Of a stretch of 64,000 nucleotides of DNA, positions 44,620-56,700 are shown piece after piece. The notes under the pieces were generated by a model. That model was not told where the DNA came from. It saw nothing but the letters and a program-made list of their open reading frames with translations, and ran no database searches. This DNA is from Lineolata rhizophorae (taxonomy: Eukaryota > Ascomycota > Dothideomycetes > Lineolatales > Lineolataceae): NCBI GenBank assembly GCA_010093515.1, contig MU001706.1, forward strand, positions 7,034 to 71,033, given 5' to 3'. Made by a program: the position numbers and the translations under genes. The stretch's first letter is position 1; every line of letters begins with the position of its first letter.

Positions 44620-46507
44620 ATGGCGAGCATCTTTCTCGAACTCCTTACCGAGCGGTGGCCAGTGATTGCCGTCGGGGCCCTGACATGGTTGATATTCACA
44701 ATCGTCCAGACATTATTCTCCGGTGCTACCCTCTCTCAAATCCCGATTGTCGGTTTGGAAATTGGGGATGAAGAGAAGAGACGCATGGCATACCTAACCA
44801 GCGCCAAGAAGCTTTACACTGACGGCTACCTGAAGGTCTTGTCACTTTCACAGTTATGTTTCAAACCTTAAGCTAACTTATTTTTTAGTTCAAAGATGGC
44901 ATTTTTCGGTTTACAACATCTCGAAGTACACCACCTTGCTTATTAGGTTGCAGTGACAGCTCTAACTTGCTTTCTCAGCATCACCTGTGGTTGTGGCACC
45001 ACCAAGATTCCTTGGGGAGCTTCAGAAGTTGCCAGATAACGTCTTAAGTATAGGAGCAGCTATCGACGAGGTAAGTCAAATGTGCAATAGCCGGATGCAA
45101 TACTGACGGGTTTCGCAGACGATGGAAAGCAAATACACTAAGATTGAGGCGCAACTTGCGATTATCCCATCCACAATTAAGTCTGCGTTGACCCCGGCAT
45201 TAGGTAGCACCGTCACCGCAATGATCTGAATTAACTGAAGTACTGATAATAAGGCAGTTCGTCTAAACCCAGTAATAGCCGCAGAGACCAAGGAAGCCGT
45301 AGATTCTGAGCTTGGCCGATGCCAAAATTGGACAGAGCTGAACATCAACCACAAGCTTCTCCGTATTGTGGCCAAGGTATCTGGCCGAATATTCATAGGG
45401 CCAGAGCTCTGTCATTCAGAAGATTACTTGGATGCTGCAATCAACTACACAACCGACGTCGTAGAAGCGCAACAAGCCGTGCAGATGATGAAACCATGGC
45501 AGCGCTGGCTCAGAGCACCTTTCCTGCCCCAAGTTAAGAAACTGAACCAACGCTTGGTGCAAGCGGACGCCTTTTTACGCCCGGTCGTGAACGCAAGGAG
45601 GAAAGCGGCACTGCAACCTGGATATGAAAAACCTGATGATATGCTCCAATGGCTCATGGATTCGCAGGCGAAATTTGGCCAGAAAGATGACAAGGAATAT
45701 GCGAAGATACAGCTGATCCTTAGCTTTGCCGCCATTCATACAACAACATTGACTGCTACGAATGCGTACGTCATTCGCTACGATTGTCATTATTCAACAC
45801 TCGAATATCTTGTTAACGTCTTCTCAGTTTCTATAATCTCGCCGCGATGCCGGAGGTTGTCGCTGAGCTCCGCGAGGAAGTCCAAGCTGCTCTCGACGAA
45901 AACAACGGCACCTTCACGAGCTCTGCACTGCAGAGCATGAAGAAGCTTGACAGTTTCCTCAAGGAGACTTTGAGATTCCACCCATTCAGCTTTGGTGAGT
46001 ATATTCATTCAGCCATCAGTCACAGTTCTTCTAATACATCTATTACAAACAGCTTCTTTCCAACGCAAAGTCCTTCGCCAATTTACACTCTCGAACGGGC
46101 AGGTTATTCCCGCTGGCGTGACCATCGAAGTGCCCGCATACCCCGTCAGTTTTGATCCCAATATCTTCCCTGAATGCGACCGCTTTGATCCGCTGCGGTT
46201 TTACAAGCTCCGGCAAATTGCTAGAGGGGCCAACAGCACAGGAACAAAGGCAGCCGAGGCCGCGGCGCAGAACCAGTTCGTCAGCGTCAACCAGAGCAGC
46301 TTGACGTTTGGCTATGGACGCCATGCGTGTCCTGGAAGGTTCTTCGCTGCGAACGAGATCAAGATGATTCTATCCGTGGCTCTCCTGGGGTATGATGTCA
46401 AATGCGCGGAGGGGAGCGAGGGAAGATATACCAATCTTGAGTTCGCTCACATGGTAAGCACTCCATGGAAGACCAGTGGTGATAAGTTAATGCCGACACA
46501 ACCATAG
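44620..46507 (+). CDS. Cytochrome P450 monooxygenase, complete, seven exons
   Basis: Exons 44620-44835, 44889-44925, 44979-45070, 45119-45203, 45258-45765, 45828-45994 and 46053-46507 give 519 aa; every junction keeps frame with short introns. Residues 1-35 include a membrane anchor ([20 protein letters not shown]) for the ER surface. The I-helix region is [16 protein letters not shown], the K-helix ExxR is KETLRF, the PERF-like region is [10 protein letters not shown], and the heme loop is [14 protein letters not shown] with Cys461. The [18 protein letters not shown] and [13 protein letters not shown] blocks resemble fungal P450s of the ent-kaurene oxidase/secondary-metabolism type; I cannot name the CYP family. 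It is in tandem with a Zn2Cys6 factor 835 bp downstream. The substrate is unknown. Confidence 0.93.
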
Positions 46508-47342
46508 TCCTTCCCTGATTCGTCAAAGACTTTGCTGTTCAAGAGTGTTGCCTGATTCCTTGAGTGAACCCGATCATGGTCGCGTCATAGCAGGGTGTCC
46601 TTCGCAACAAGGGCCGTGTTGGTGAATCGATTGTCGTTTTGGAATTGTTCGGATAGTTAACGTTGTTGCGTCCTTCAAGGAAATAGGAATAGAAGAAAGA
46701 CGAGACAAATTATGTGAGATAGAGTGAGACGTCTTTGTCGCAGCGTGGTAGGGATTTTGTTCGAGTGAGAGCGGAAAGGAGAGAATAAAACTCGAAAGAT
46801 TTTTTTTTTTTGATGAAATGTGGACGAAAGGGAGTAAGGACTGGTTTGCCCAAAAGCTGCAATTTACGCAATCACTTGACTTCCCGAAATTGCGCACAAT
46901 ATCTCGAAGCTGTATTATAGAGCACATCAGTATCATGATTAGACGCTTTTTAATCAAAGCTGACGTTTATTTCGTCCGCTCTGATGGTTTGTTGCAAACG
47001 AGCACAACACTCGCTTATGGTTCGGGCTTTGGCTATTTTTTGCTTGTGGTATTTTGCTGCCGTCAGGGTTTCAATTGAAGGGATTGTATTCAAGACACGA
47101 CGAATACGGCCTTAGCAGCACGCGCTTGCACCAATCCGAGAAAAGAGTAAGGCGCTAAGGTGAGCGACGGAGTCTCGGGTGGCTTGCAGAGTGCGTGAGT
47201 GCTAATGTAAGGCGCTCGGTTACCGGTCCGATCCGGCCTCGATCCGACTTAAGGCCCTAAAAACGCCACCTTTCGGCCTCGCTATCTACTGTCATCCACC
47301 TATTGGTTACTTCTCCTTCATCTATTATTAGGGCCGTTGAAC
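46508..47342. promoter_or_regulatory. Spacer and promoter of the Zn2Cys6 gene
   Basis: A T tract lies at about 46800-46811. Closer to the ATG at 47343 is a group of CGG/CCG triplets at 47217-47236 (CGGTTACCGG then TCCGATCCGG), the kind of arrangement bound by Zn2Cys6 factors. No coding region is recognised. Confidence 0.45.
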
Positions 47343-48749
47343 ATGGCCCGTCTGGGTCATAGTAAGTCCCGTACTGGTTGCCTCCGGTGTAAACAGAGGC
47401 GTGTCAAGGTATGCTGCTGTTTTGAGCAACTTAGGAACTGTAACTTAATCCTCGGAAGTGTGATGAGAATAGTCCATGTGCGGCCTGTGCCAGACACGGC
47501 GTAAGGTGTAGCCTGCTCGAACCTTTGCCTGGAGCTAGGAAGTCGTCATCCGCCAAACAATCTACACAGCGCTCAAAGATCTTGAAGGTACGCAGACGTT
47601 CGATGGCATGGATGAAGTGCGGAAATGACATTTGCTTCTGACAAGAACGAATAGAGCCCAGCAGATGCCGGAGAGTATCAAACGGACCGCTATCAACGGC
47701 AAATTCATGCTCTTGCTCCGGCAGCCCCAGCATCCACAAATACTTTCACTGCTTCAAGTCGGAGTAGCACCTCCGTGTCCTCGGATCTTGAACCTTTCCC
47801 GTACTTCGAAAAGTTCCTCAGCGGCCAAGAACTCAAAAATGCGAGCACTTGGATCACTGACCTAGAACTCATGCACCATTACACAGCCTCTACGTTTCTC
47901 ACGCTCCCAAGAGGTAATGAACTTCCAAAGATATGGCAGACGGAAGTTCCAAGGCTAGCACTCGCACATCCTTTTCTCATGCACCACGTGCTGGCCATAT
48001 CAGCCTACCATCTAGCCTCTCTTTATCCGGATCGTCGTAGCCTATACTCCGTACAGGCCTCACAACACCAAAACGACGCTATCAAGGGACTACGAACCTC
48101 CCTTTCCCAAATTAATGAGGGTACTTGCCACGCACTCTTCGCAGCGTCGTTTATACTTTCCATTAGCGCATTCGCTATCTTCTCCGACCACAAGAAACCG
48201 GACAGTCAACCCACTATCGACGACCTACTTGACGTCTTTCTCTTAATAAGGGGGATGAGCGGGATAATCCAGACTTATGAGGAAACGATCCGACAAGGCC
48301 CCCTTGAAAAACTATTTTTGTTTGGGGATCACGAATCCAGGACGCCGTTGCTGGCAACAATTGTCGACCGGTTAGGCCAGCTGAAAATACCTGAGAACGT
48401 TGAGCCAGCAACTCGAAACTTATGTCACGACGGGAGCTTCAAACTGATTGAGTGGATTGCGCATGCTAGCGCAAATGCCGATGTGCCTGAGCCCAGGGTA
48501 TCTATAACTTGGCCGATTGGGCTTTCCGAAGGGTTTATAAATCTCCTTCGCGGACGGCATCCTGCTGCACTGACTGTGTTGGCTTATTACTGTGTTATCC
48601 TACACTCTACGGGGTCGGCACACTGGTTCATGCAGGGCTGGGGCGAGTGCATTTTAAGAGACATCGCGGAAAGTGTCGAGAGACCGTGGAGTGAAGCTCT
48701 CAAATGGCCGATGAAATCTGTTGGCGGCGAAGCGACACTGGTCCAATGA
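47343..48749 (+). CDS. Zn2Cys6 fungal transcription factor
   Basis: Three exons, 47343-47408, 47459-47587 and 47655-48749, give 429 aa. The binuclear cluster has Cys13, 16, 23, 29, 32 and 39 (C-x2-C-x6-C-x5-C-x2-C-x6-C), in GCLRCKQRRVKCDENSPC followed by ACARHGVRC. It is split by intron 1 exactly before the third Cys, a common intron position in this class. A Ser/Ala-rich linker leads to the regulatory half, which starts ELMHHYTASTFLTLPRGNEL and contains LALAHPFLMHHVLAISAYHL and LFAASFILSISAFAIF. That text is the pattern of the Upc2/sterol-uptake-like family of fungal regulators. The gene follows a P450 in tandem, which suggests but does not prove that it controls it. Confidence 0.92.
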
Positions 48750-50058
48750 CCCAACAGCAGAAGAAGCGTCGTTGTCCGATGTTCTATCTCGTAGCTTGGT
48801 AACTACAGCTCATAAGCCGCGAGGCTTTGCTGTGTCGTCAACATCTGTGTTTCCACAGAATAGCTGCGGGAAACCATCCACGGAGACCGTAAGCGGAAGC
48901 ATTGAAGTGTGGTTAGTTGATTTGTTGCTATATGAGTTGACCTTTTCCTCTTTCGAGACTTCCGACTACCAGGTGCATTAATGTGCCGAAACCACGCGAG
49001 CGTGTCAAGAAGAATTGAGACACGGTCGTGCCCGACAACATCTAAAAAGTTTCTATGCTAGCGCCCGATCGGCTAAGCCCTCCTAGACGCTGCCTCAACA
49101 ATTTGCCGACTCAGAAGTGCAGACAGCCCAAGATAGGACAAACGGCAAGCCGCAGGGCAGATATTTGCAATGCGCAATAATTTCTTGCGTGATCCATGAA
49201 ATGGTACTCGCTTCCCTACCGGTGGCCTGTTAAGCAACCTTCGGAAGGACGTGGCGTTAGTGCTACGTAGAATATACGTGTCTTCGTCTCTAGCATTTAC
49301 TCACTATACGGAAGAGTGCACTCTCTATCTGTTGCCCTCAGTGTTGATTGAAAGTGACGACACTGTAACATAGAACTCCCAGTGGCCGATCAACTCCATA
49401 ACTTTCAGGCGGGCAGCAGCAAATTCAGCTCCGAGCGCTGACCTAGAGACCACGACTATCCTAGCCAATGCCGATGATCAGGAGAAATTAGTGACCATTA
49501 ACAGAAGCTATATTGCAAGAGCATCATTTCAGGCTAGACGAAAAACATTTCCAAAGCGGATCGATTGCTCCGGGAAGAGTGAGTGTCAACGTCACTTGAC
49601 CGGCTATTTCGGATCGGGCCTAGCGTCACACCACAACTTATTGGTTTTCTGTCCGCTGTCGAGACATCAGACCAGGATTATTTTGAAAGCAGCCTCTTAG
49701 AACGGTAGGGCTCACACGACTGCGCCACAACCCCACACGCGGTTAGGAATTCGACAAACATTTCCTTTGGTGGTTGTTGTCACCAGACGGCGCGGTCTCG
49801 ACCAAATGTGGCTGTAATAGATTTTCAGCGGGAGGCAGCGCGCTAGAACTTGAAAATGCTTCCCAATAGGGTTTGCAGATGCGACTACTGACGAAGGTAA
49901 TTTGTTTTTTGCCCGGTGGTTTGATATATGGCTGCAGATGCCCACTTTTCGGTTCATCTTGGATGCAATGCCCTGATAGGAAGTAAGGAACCTAGCACCC
50001 TTGCGCTTTAATCCCATGTTCAACATGCAAAGTAAGTCGCTCTTTCAACTGCAAAGGA
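48750..50058. other. Gene-free interval (1.3 kb)
   Basis: No domain text is seen on either strand. A frame at 49491-49700 has no recognisable family. A tRNA box-A-like word (minus strand, 49717-49727) has no partner box B or cloverleaf. The right end should hold the promoter of the CorA-like gene. Confidence 0.45.
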
Positions 50059-52564
50059 ATGGCATCTGCTCATCTTTGGAAAGGCGTTTTCCCTGGAATC
50101 GCCAGACGGAGTACGTCCGATTTAGCGGCGCTCGAGCGGCAATCACGGAGTCAGTTTATTCCTATGAGTACTCTTTTGAGTGCGGACCTACCAGAGCCGT
50201 TCCAACAACCCGGCCCGAATGCGACTATCATAACTGGCGGCAGACATCCGTCTGAACCAAGCATTGTCGATTTTCACTTCCCGAGAGTCCAAGCTGGTAA
50301 CGATCTAGTCGTTGGTCGGTTTCCCATCCGTAATGTTATCACCGAGGGGCCGAAGGCACTCATGGCGACTGAGAGAGCCTCGTTGAACCCGGACTTACGT
50401 TGGGTTCATATCCCTTTCAATAGCATGCAGTACGCAGAAGTGAGTTACCTTAACGCATTCGCTCTTCTTAAAAATTTACTAAACAATTTTGATTAGGCGA
50501 CAATTGCGGCCGTTTGCAAGGACCTTCATCTTGACCCAGACGTGGTTCCCCAAGTCATACTGTCAGACAGCAAGTGGAAAAACCGACTTCACCGGCGTAG
50601 ACTTGACGACGGTCACCACGCAACATTCATGCAAACTACATGCTTGGAGCTCAAAATCGGTGCGCCGTTCGAGCCAACAATATCGTAAGCGTAGGAACCT
50701 GGTGATGTTAACAAAACAGCGTAGGAACTGAATACCTCAAACTACTCTCCGATAACGATGCAAAGCGGTTCCATCACTGCGGAGCGAATTTCGTGCTCTT
50801 TGTACGACCACGCATAGTAGCGCTCTTTGCGACATATCTGACAATTCCCGCAGATGCCGTTCCTTCATTGGGGAACCGAATGTGTTCTCGAGTGGCGGGA
50901 CAAAAAAATAGAGACCATAGAAAACTCATCGGCAAATGTAGCCGATGACTGTGAAACGGAACTTCGCCGCTTTTACGCTGAAATGATGGCCAATCAATTG
51001 CTTTCAGACAAGCCACTTCACATACGGCGCACGCTTGATCAATACTATTACACGCACATCAAAAAAACGCGTGAAAGGGACCTTGACCAAGTCGTTGCAA
51101 AGTATGGGCCGATGGCTAAAGAGAAAGGGCATCGGCCCATGATAATTGTCGATCAATTATGGTTATGGATATTGGGAGGGAGTAAGCCAATTTCCTAAAT
51201 CCTGAATGATTGTAGGCTAACAGGAGATCAGATACCGTGATATCCTGCTTTGACCGGAGGTGGGAGAATGACAACCAGCCTCGACTCAACGTCTTCGACA
51301 ATGTGCTGTGGAAATTAATAGACGACAAACAAGCAAAGAGGGTCCAGACTGGCTTCGATCTAGCTCATCTGATCATTGACGGGGCTTCAAGCTATTTTTT
51401 CACTGATTCTGGTACTTTACCAGAGCACCTTCGGTTCCATGAGCTCTTTCGAAAGGCAATCGGTATCAGCGTAAGCACTTATTCTGTCAGCGGATGTTCT
51501 CGGAATAGTACATACTGAAACGAAGCGCTAGAGAGAGGAGCAAACCAAAATTTTCTCCAAGTTGGTGAAGCTCCAAAACAAGGACATGACTCTTTCCAAG
51601 AGCGAACAGAACCAGCTGTTCGACCTTCGGCAGGAGTTCGACCTCGTACGTGATATCAGAGACATCATGGACGAACTCAACATGATCGACCAGGTCTACA
51701 TCGCCGAGATCAAGACCCTGAAGCCATTACGGTCAATGCAGTATAATGATGCTCTGTTTAATAGTGAGCGCACCGATGTTGACGGGAACAATGTTTCAGA
51801 CCCGCAAGGCCAGCGCTTGCTATGGGACGATCGGGGATGGTTCAGGCGCACCGATGAGTATATGCACACGCATCATGCCATTGTGTCAGACATGGTCCGC
51901 GAGACGGAGCATGTCTATTCAGAGGTGCAAAAGCCTTGTTTTTTGTTAACACAAACGAAGCAGCCACTGACAATGCCCCAGCTCAAAGACACAATCGAAC
52001 TGAAGCAGAACAATGCCAGCATCTTTGAGGCTCACGCAACTCGAAGCGAATCAGAAGCAATTATGCTTTTCACTCTGGTATCCAGCATAATGGTTAGTTG
52101 TCTCCAAGGTCGCTGAGAAATAGCATACTTATGAATAATGAACTCGTAGTTGCCACTTTCATTTTTTAGTTCGCTGTTTGGTATGAACGTGATCGAAATA
52201 TCGGAGGGCAGCAGGGTATCACTCGGAGTCGCCTTGTCCTACACAAGTAAGCTACTTCAATCCAATAAACTTCAGCGTTGCGCAGTTATGTCACTAACCA
52301 GCTAAAGTCCCATTGTCCTTCATTTTCACCAGTGTCTTTATGATCGTTGCATTTAAGCGAACACTGCGCGAATGGTCAGTCGAATTGCTTTGCGGCAAGA
52401 GTGAGCCTGGAAATTCGAATGAGGCCCAGCCAGCTCCCCTAAAGTCTCAAATCAGCCTCAACTGCTTTCGGAAGCAATGCAATGGCCGTCAAGGAACAGT
52501 GTCGTCTTCGCAGAGTGAAAAGCCCAACGTTACTGCCAGGAAGCGGGTCGACTGCAATGTTTGA
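50059..52564 (+). CDS. CorA-like Mg2+ transporter family protein
   Basis: Nine exons are inferred: 50059-50439, 50497-50684, 50720-50801, 50854-51181, 51232-51470, 51532-51924, 51982-52092, 52150-52246 and 52308-52564, giving 691 aa. A large cytosolic N-terminal part (residues 1 to about 545) carries MPFLHWGTECVLEW, RTLDQYYYTHIKKTRERDLD and DQLWLWILGG, text typical of fungal CorA-like proteins. The last helix before the membrane is LKDTIELKQNNASIFEAHAT. Two membrane helices follow: residues about 560-584 (AIMLFTLVSSIM and LPLSFFSSLF) and about 605-630 (PLSFIFTSVFMIVAFK). The signature GMN is at 585-587. CorA channels are pentamers; this subfamily in filamentous fungi is poorly characterised. 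The start could lie further upstream. Intron 2 is only 35 nt, and intron 6 (51925-51981) is a multiple of three without a stop. Confidence 0.8.
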
Positions 52565-53747
52565 ATGCATGTCTGGGAGACCGTATTGGAAAATAAATTT
52601 CGGCCGTCAATTTGGAATGTTCTACCAATGCATTCAGTTTATTTTTAGAATTTACCCTGAATTTGGACTATGTTGTGCATAGCGGCTGGAATAGTAATTT
52701 CTCTCGTCAACGCCTACAATAGTCTTGTTAATAGCGGACAATTCTCGTCTGAGGATCTAGAGCCAGTGGAGGTCGCCCAACACACTTTTTTTGTTCTTTC
52801 GCTCAAGCGTACTCGTGCAAGTTCAAAGTCCACATGTAAAAGCCCACTTACCTGAGCACCTTGTTCAACAATACAATATGAGAAAGAGCTTCCCCTGCCA
52901 CCTACATGGTTTATTCGTATTAGTTTGACCGATACATCATGCTGCTCCCATAAACTCAGCGGTCGCTCTATGGTGAAGATATATTGAACTGCTCTTGATT
53001 CCGATTAGCCCCAACCGATCTGGGGAGGTCCGCTTGCGAAGAGGCCTACGTAGCATGTGCCAGGGCGCTCCAAGAACCACGCGTATCACCTTCCCACTGG
53101 AGAATCGGGGCCGACCGACGAGCCCCGCGACGCGGGAGCCAATGATCGAGGGCACGCTCATCCTGCGTGGGCGGGCGTGGCGGCCGGGAACCGGGAACGC
53201 CGCCGCCAAGGGCAATCGGGAAGGCGACCAGGGGCACGTCTAGACGCGCCATTCCCGAGCGGGCCAATGAGCGAGGCTCGCCACCTCGGCCCAGGCGTTC
53301 GCCTCCATCTAACTCAAGGAAGCTCCATGGGTAAGCCCCGAGCGGTCCGGCTCCACCACATGCAGGTACGATACGCTGAGGAGGACTCGGTTGGCCGGCG
53401 CAGCTAGCCCTTTGGTTATCTCCCGGACCAGCCGCAGATGGCTTGGGACCGGTGGGCGGGGCTGCGGAGGGGATCCTCGACGCCGAATCTTGGACCTAGT
53501 GAGCTGCCATCCTAGTTCAGGATCAGCGCTTCTCATCCGAAGTCGCGCCAATGGGGGTGTGCCGTGGAAGTGTTCGCCCATATAAACCAGGAGGACTGCC
53601 CTTTGCCGAATTCTTGGGTCCCGCAGTTCTCCTGGTGAGATTCGGTTGAACCTCGCAAGAAGAACTCGCGGCCGCGATTGATATCAGGTACTTGCGTTGC
53701 TGTAGGTACTTCGAGGTCTCAATTGCTTCCAGTCGTTTCCGTTCGCG
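52565..53747. promoter_or_regulatory. Spacer and nuclease promoter
   Basis: 3' region of the CorA-like gene, then a GC-rich block (about 53000-53480) with overlapping chance frames, then a TATAAA at 53581-53586, about 160 bp before the nuclease ATG. No coding region is recognised. Confidence 0.5.
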
Positions 53748-55697
53748 ATGAAGTCAACTCTATGGTGGGGCAGCGGGCTCCACTCCCTCCTTCTCGCCGT
53801 AGTTACGTCCGCCTTGACCATCCCGGAAATCAATGGCCCTAGCTTCCTTTCTCCATACAGCGGTGAATCGGTCTCCAACGTTACGGGTATCGTGACAGCC
53901 AAGTCCGAGGACGGGATTTATATTCGTGCGCCTCGTCCCGACAACGACGTACGGACATCCAATTCCATCTACGTTTACAGCAGCACCGTCGGAACCAACC
54001 TTACCGTAGGAGACCTGATCGTTCTCGGCGGAGAGGTGCAGGAGTACCGGTCCAGCGATGATTACCTCTATCTGACTGAGATTGGATCTCCCAGCGACGT
54101 GAGGGTGATTTCGAGTGGGAACGATGTCGAATCGCTTGTAATTGGACACGATACGCTCACCCCTCCCATAATCCAGTACACGTCCCTTGATGATGGAGAC
54201 GTGTTCGGCGTCCCGAATGCGCAAAGTCGCATCTCGGAAGAAAACCCAGAGCTGCAACCCGATCGGTACGGATTGGACTTCTGGGAGAGCTTAAGCGGTG
54301 AGCTCGTCAAGGTTCAAGGCCCAAATGCCGTCTCAAGGCCGAACCAATACGGTGACACATGGGTCATCGGAGACTGGCAAGTGAGAGGCCGGAACCTGAG
54401 AGGCAGCTTGACTATAAGGAATAAAGGTACGATTCATAGGTCCACTTCGTTGGTTGGTCAAGCATATTGATGGCGTCAAGATGCAAACCCCGAAGCCATC
54501 ATCATCGGTTCTCCGTTGGACGGCTCGAGCAACCCGGACGACACGAAGCTTGGTGACAAGCTTGAAGACATTACCGGTGTTTTGACGTACGCATTTGGCT
54601 TCTATCGCATTCTGCCGTTGACCTCGCTCAATGTCACGAGCTCGGCTCAACCTGCGCAGCCGCCGGCCACGAGTCTGGAGTCTGACGGAACCTGCGCACG
54701 GGTTACCTTTGCGCAATACAACGTCGAAAACTTGACCCCTGACTCGGACCACATGTCGGGAGTGGCCGACCACATCGCGAACTTCCTGAAGAATCCCGAT
54801 GTCATCTTCCTCCAGGAGGTCCAGGACAATGACGGCGCGACCGACGATGGCGGTTAGTGGAGAATCAATCCTTTAGGCTTGCAGGCGGAACGTAAGGAGC
54901 TAACTGGGATAGTTGTCGACGCGAACGCCACTCTCAGCGCACTCTCCGAGGCCATCGCTTCGGCGGGCAACGTCACCTATGCGTACGTCGACATCGACCC
55001 GGAAAACGACGAAGACGGCGGCGAGCCAGGAGGCAACATCCGCAACGCGTACCTCTACAATCCGGACCACATCCGTCTGCGGGACCCGAACCCGGGCGGG
55101 CCTGACGACGCCACCGAAGTCCTGCCCGGCGCTAGGCTATCCTACAACCCGGGCCGCATCGCGCCCGCCGATGACGCCTGGGAGGACAGCCGCAAGCCGA
55201 TCGTCGCTGTCTTCGAGACGGTCACTGGAGGCCACCACTTCTTCGCGGTCAACGCGCACTTTGCCAGCAAGGGCGGCAGCTCGAGCCTGCACGGCGACCC
55301 GCGCCCGCCCGTCAACGGGGGAGTCGACCAGCGCACCAGGCAGGCCCGGGTCACCGGGCAGTTCATTGCCGACATCCTGGCCGAGAGGCCGCGGGCGGCC
55401 GTGGTTGCCGCCGGCGACTTCAACGAGTTCGCGTTTGTGGAACCCATGGAAACGCTGCGGTCCGTTTCGGGGATGCGCGACCTGGACGAGGTGGCGGGCA
55501 TCGCCGAAAAGGAAAGGTACACGTACTTGTACGACATGAACTCGCAGGAGCTGGACCACGTCTACCTGAGCCACTATCTGGCCCAGCAATCGCCAAAGTT
55601 TGAGCACATCCATCTCAACACCTGGGTGTCGTACGACGACCAGGTGTCCGACCACGACCCGAGCGTTGGGAGGCTCAACATTTGCGGTCTCGCGTGA
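53748..55697 (+). CDS. Secreted OB-fold/EEP-type nuclease (ExeM/NucH-like)
   Basis: Three exons, 53748-54426, 54481-54852 and 54913-55697, give 611 aa. A signal peptide is clear (MKSTLWWGSGLHSLLLAVVT, cut near SALT). Residues about 35-120 form an OB-fold-like region (SNVTGIVTAKSEDGIYIRAP, VGDLIVLGGEVQEYR) that precedes the catalytic domain in this family. The endonuclease/exonuclease/phosphatase domain starts at VTFAQYNVENL, with VIFLQEVQD (metal-binding Glu), FFAVNAHFASKGGSS (catalytic His), AAGDFNEF (Asp/Asn pair) and the terminal SDHDPSV (Asp/His). Several N-x-T/S sites fit a secreted glycoprotein. It probably degrades extracellular DNA or RNA for nutrition; phosphodiesterase action on other substrates is possible. 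All catalytic residues are present. Fungal relatives of bacterial ExeM/NucH have this order of parts. Confidence 0.9.
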
Positions 55698-56650
55698 GCC
55701 GGGACCCGCTGGCGGAGCCCGTGTCCTGCGAGCGGGCCGTTAGCAGTGATTGGTGCGATTGTTTTGCGATGCGACGAAGCAATGCAGCGGTGCTGCCTGT
55801 CCGTGGCTGCTAGACGTTGAGTTTGTTGCTTGCTGTACATAACTGAAGCGGGCTCACCGATCCGAATGAGTCAAACTGCGCGTCCCTTTCTTTCGGTGAC
55901 TTGTCTGCTTGCAGATCGAAAATGAAGCGGTGTGGTCCGCTGGTTCATGGCGTGTCCGTGCTAGCCCCTGAGCCCCTCATTGTCCGCTGTCGGTGAGCTG
56001 TAGCCCCTCGCCGCTGCCCGTTGAGTTGTGAGTCTCGTCCTTGGCTCCGGTGAGCCCGCGCCGCCAGTTCCGTGGATAGCGGGGCCCTGCGTGAGTGACT
56101 CCTGCTGCGTATGATGTGGCGATTCAAAATTCGACTGCGGCCTGGGCTTTTGAGTCATGGTTGTCCAGCTGCAGGTCCGTCGTGATTGCCCGCCTTTGGT
56201 GGTCAGATTCTGTTGTTCTGCAGCAAAGGGTAGTCGTGTCTGCATGAGTGACGTAGGCCTGATGGCATGTTAGCTCTGGCCCTCGGTCAGTGGCAGCGAC
56301 GTGTTTTGTGAGTCCGTTCACGGCGTCAACTCACGACGTGCCCGCCGCCATTTGTTGATCCAAGTCGCCGCATCGTGCGGCCCCGCCCCTTGCCGCCGTG
56401 CCGGCCAATATGTTTTCGCCGCGGATTCACTCCCATTTGGTAGCTGGTTCATCATGCGCCCCTGTCCCACGTCACTGCGGATCCATACAGTGGAGCTGCA
56501 GTTACCATTTGCTAATCGGCGTCACGCCATCCACGCATGCAGAAGTAACAATTCGGATTAACCACGGATCTAAGTCACCCAGGCCCAGTTTGGAAGTGAT
56601 GCCATGGCGTCGCTAGCCGCTTTGCCTGCCCGGAAACTTCGTCGACAAAG
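55698..56650. other. Gene-free interval
   Basis: 3' region of the nuclease and upstream region of the U2 gene. No coding text or repeat is recognised. Confidence 0.45.
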
Positions 56651-56651
56651 G

Positions 56652-56659
56652 TATATAAA
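56652..56659 (+). promoter_or_regulatory. TATA box of the U2 snRNA gene
   Basis: TATATAAA lies about 45 bp upstream of the predicted U2 start, a position fitting RNA polymerase II snRNA genes of fission yeast and filamentous fungi. Confidence 0.65.
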
Positions 56660-56700
56660 CCCCCCCAAGGCCGCCCAAACCTCCTCTTTTTTTTTTCTCC

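Noticed and set aside
42460-48749. A secondary-metabolite gene cluster around the P450.
   Set aside because: No backbone synthase, methyltransferase or exporter is nearby; XanA, a P450 and a regulator alone do not make a cluster.
49640-49740. A tRNA-like word on the minus strand (TGGCGCAGTCG, a box A match).
   Set aside because: No box B (GTTCGANTC) at a fitting distance and no cloverleaf could be drawn, so it is not called as a tRNA or SINE.
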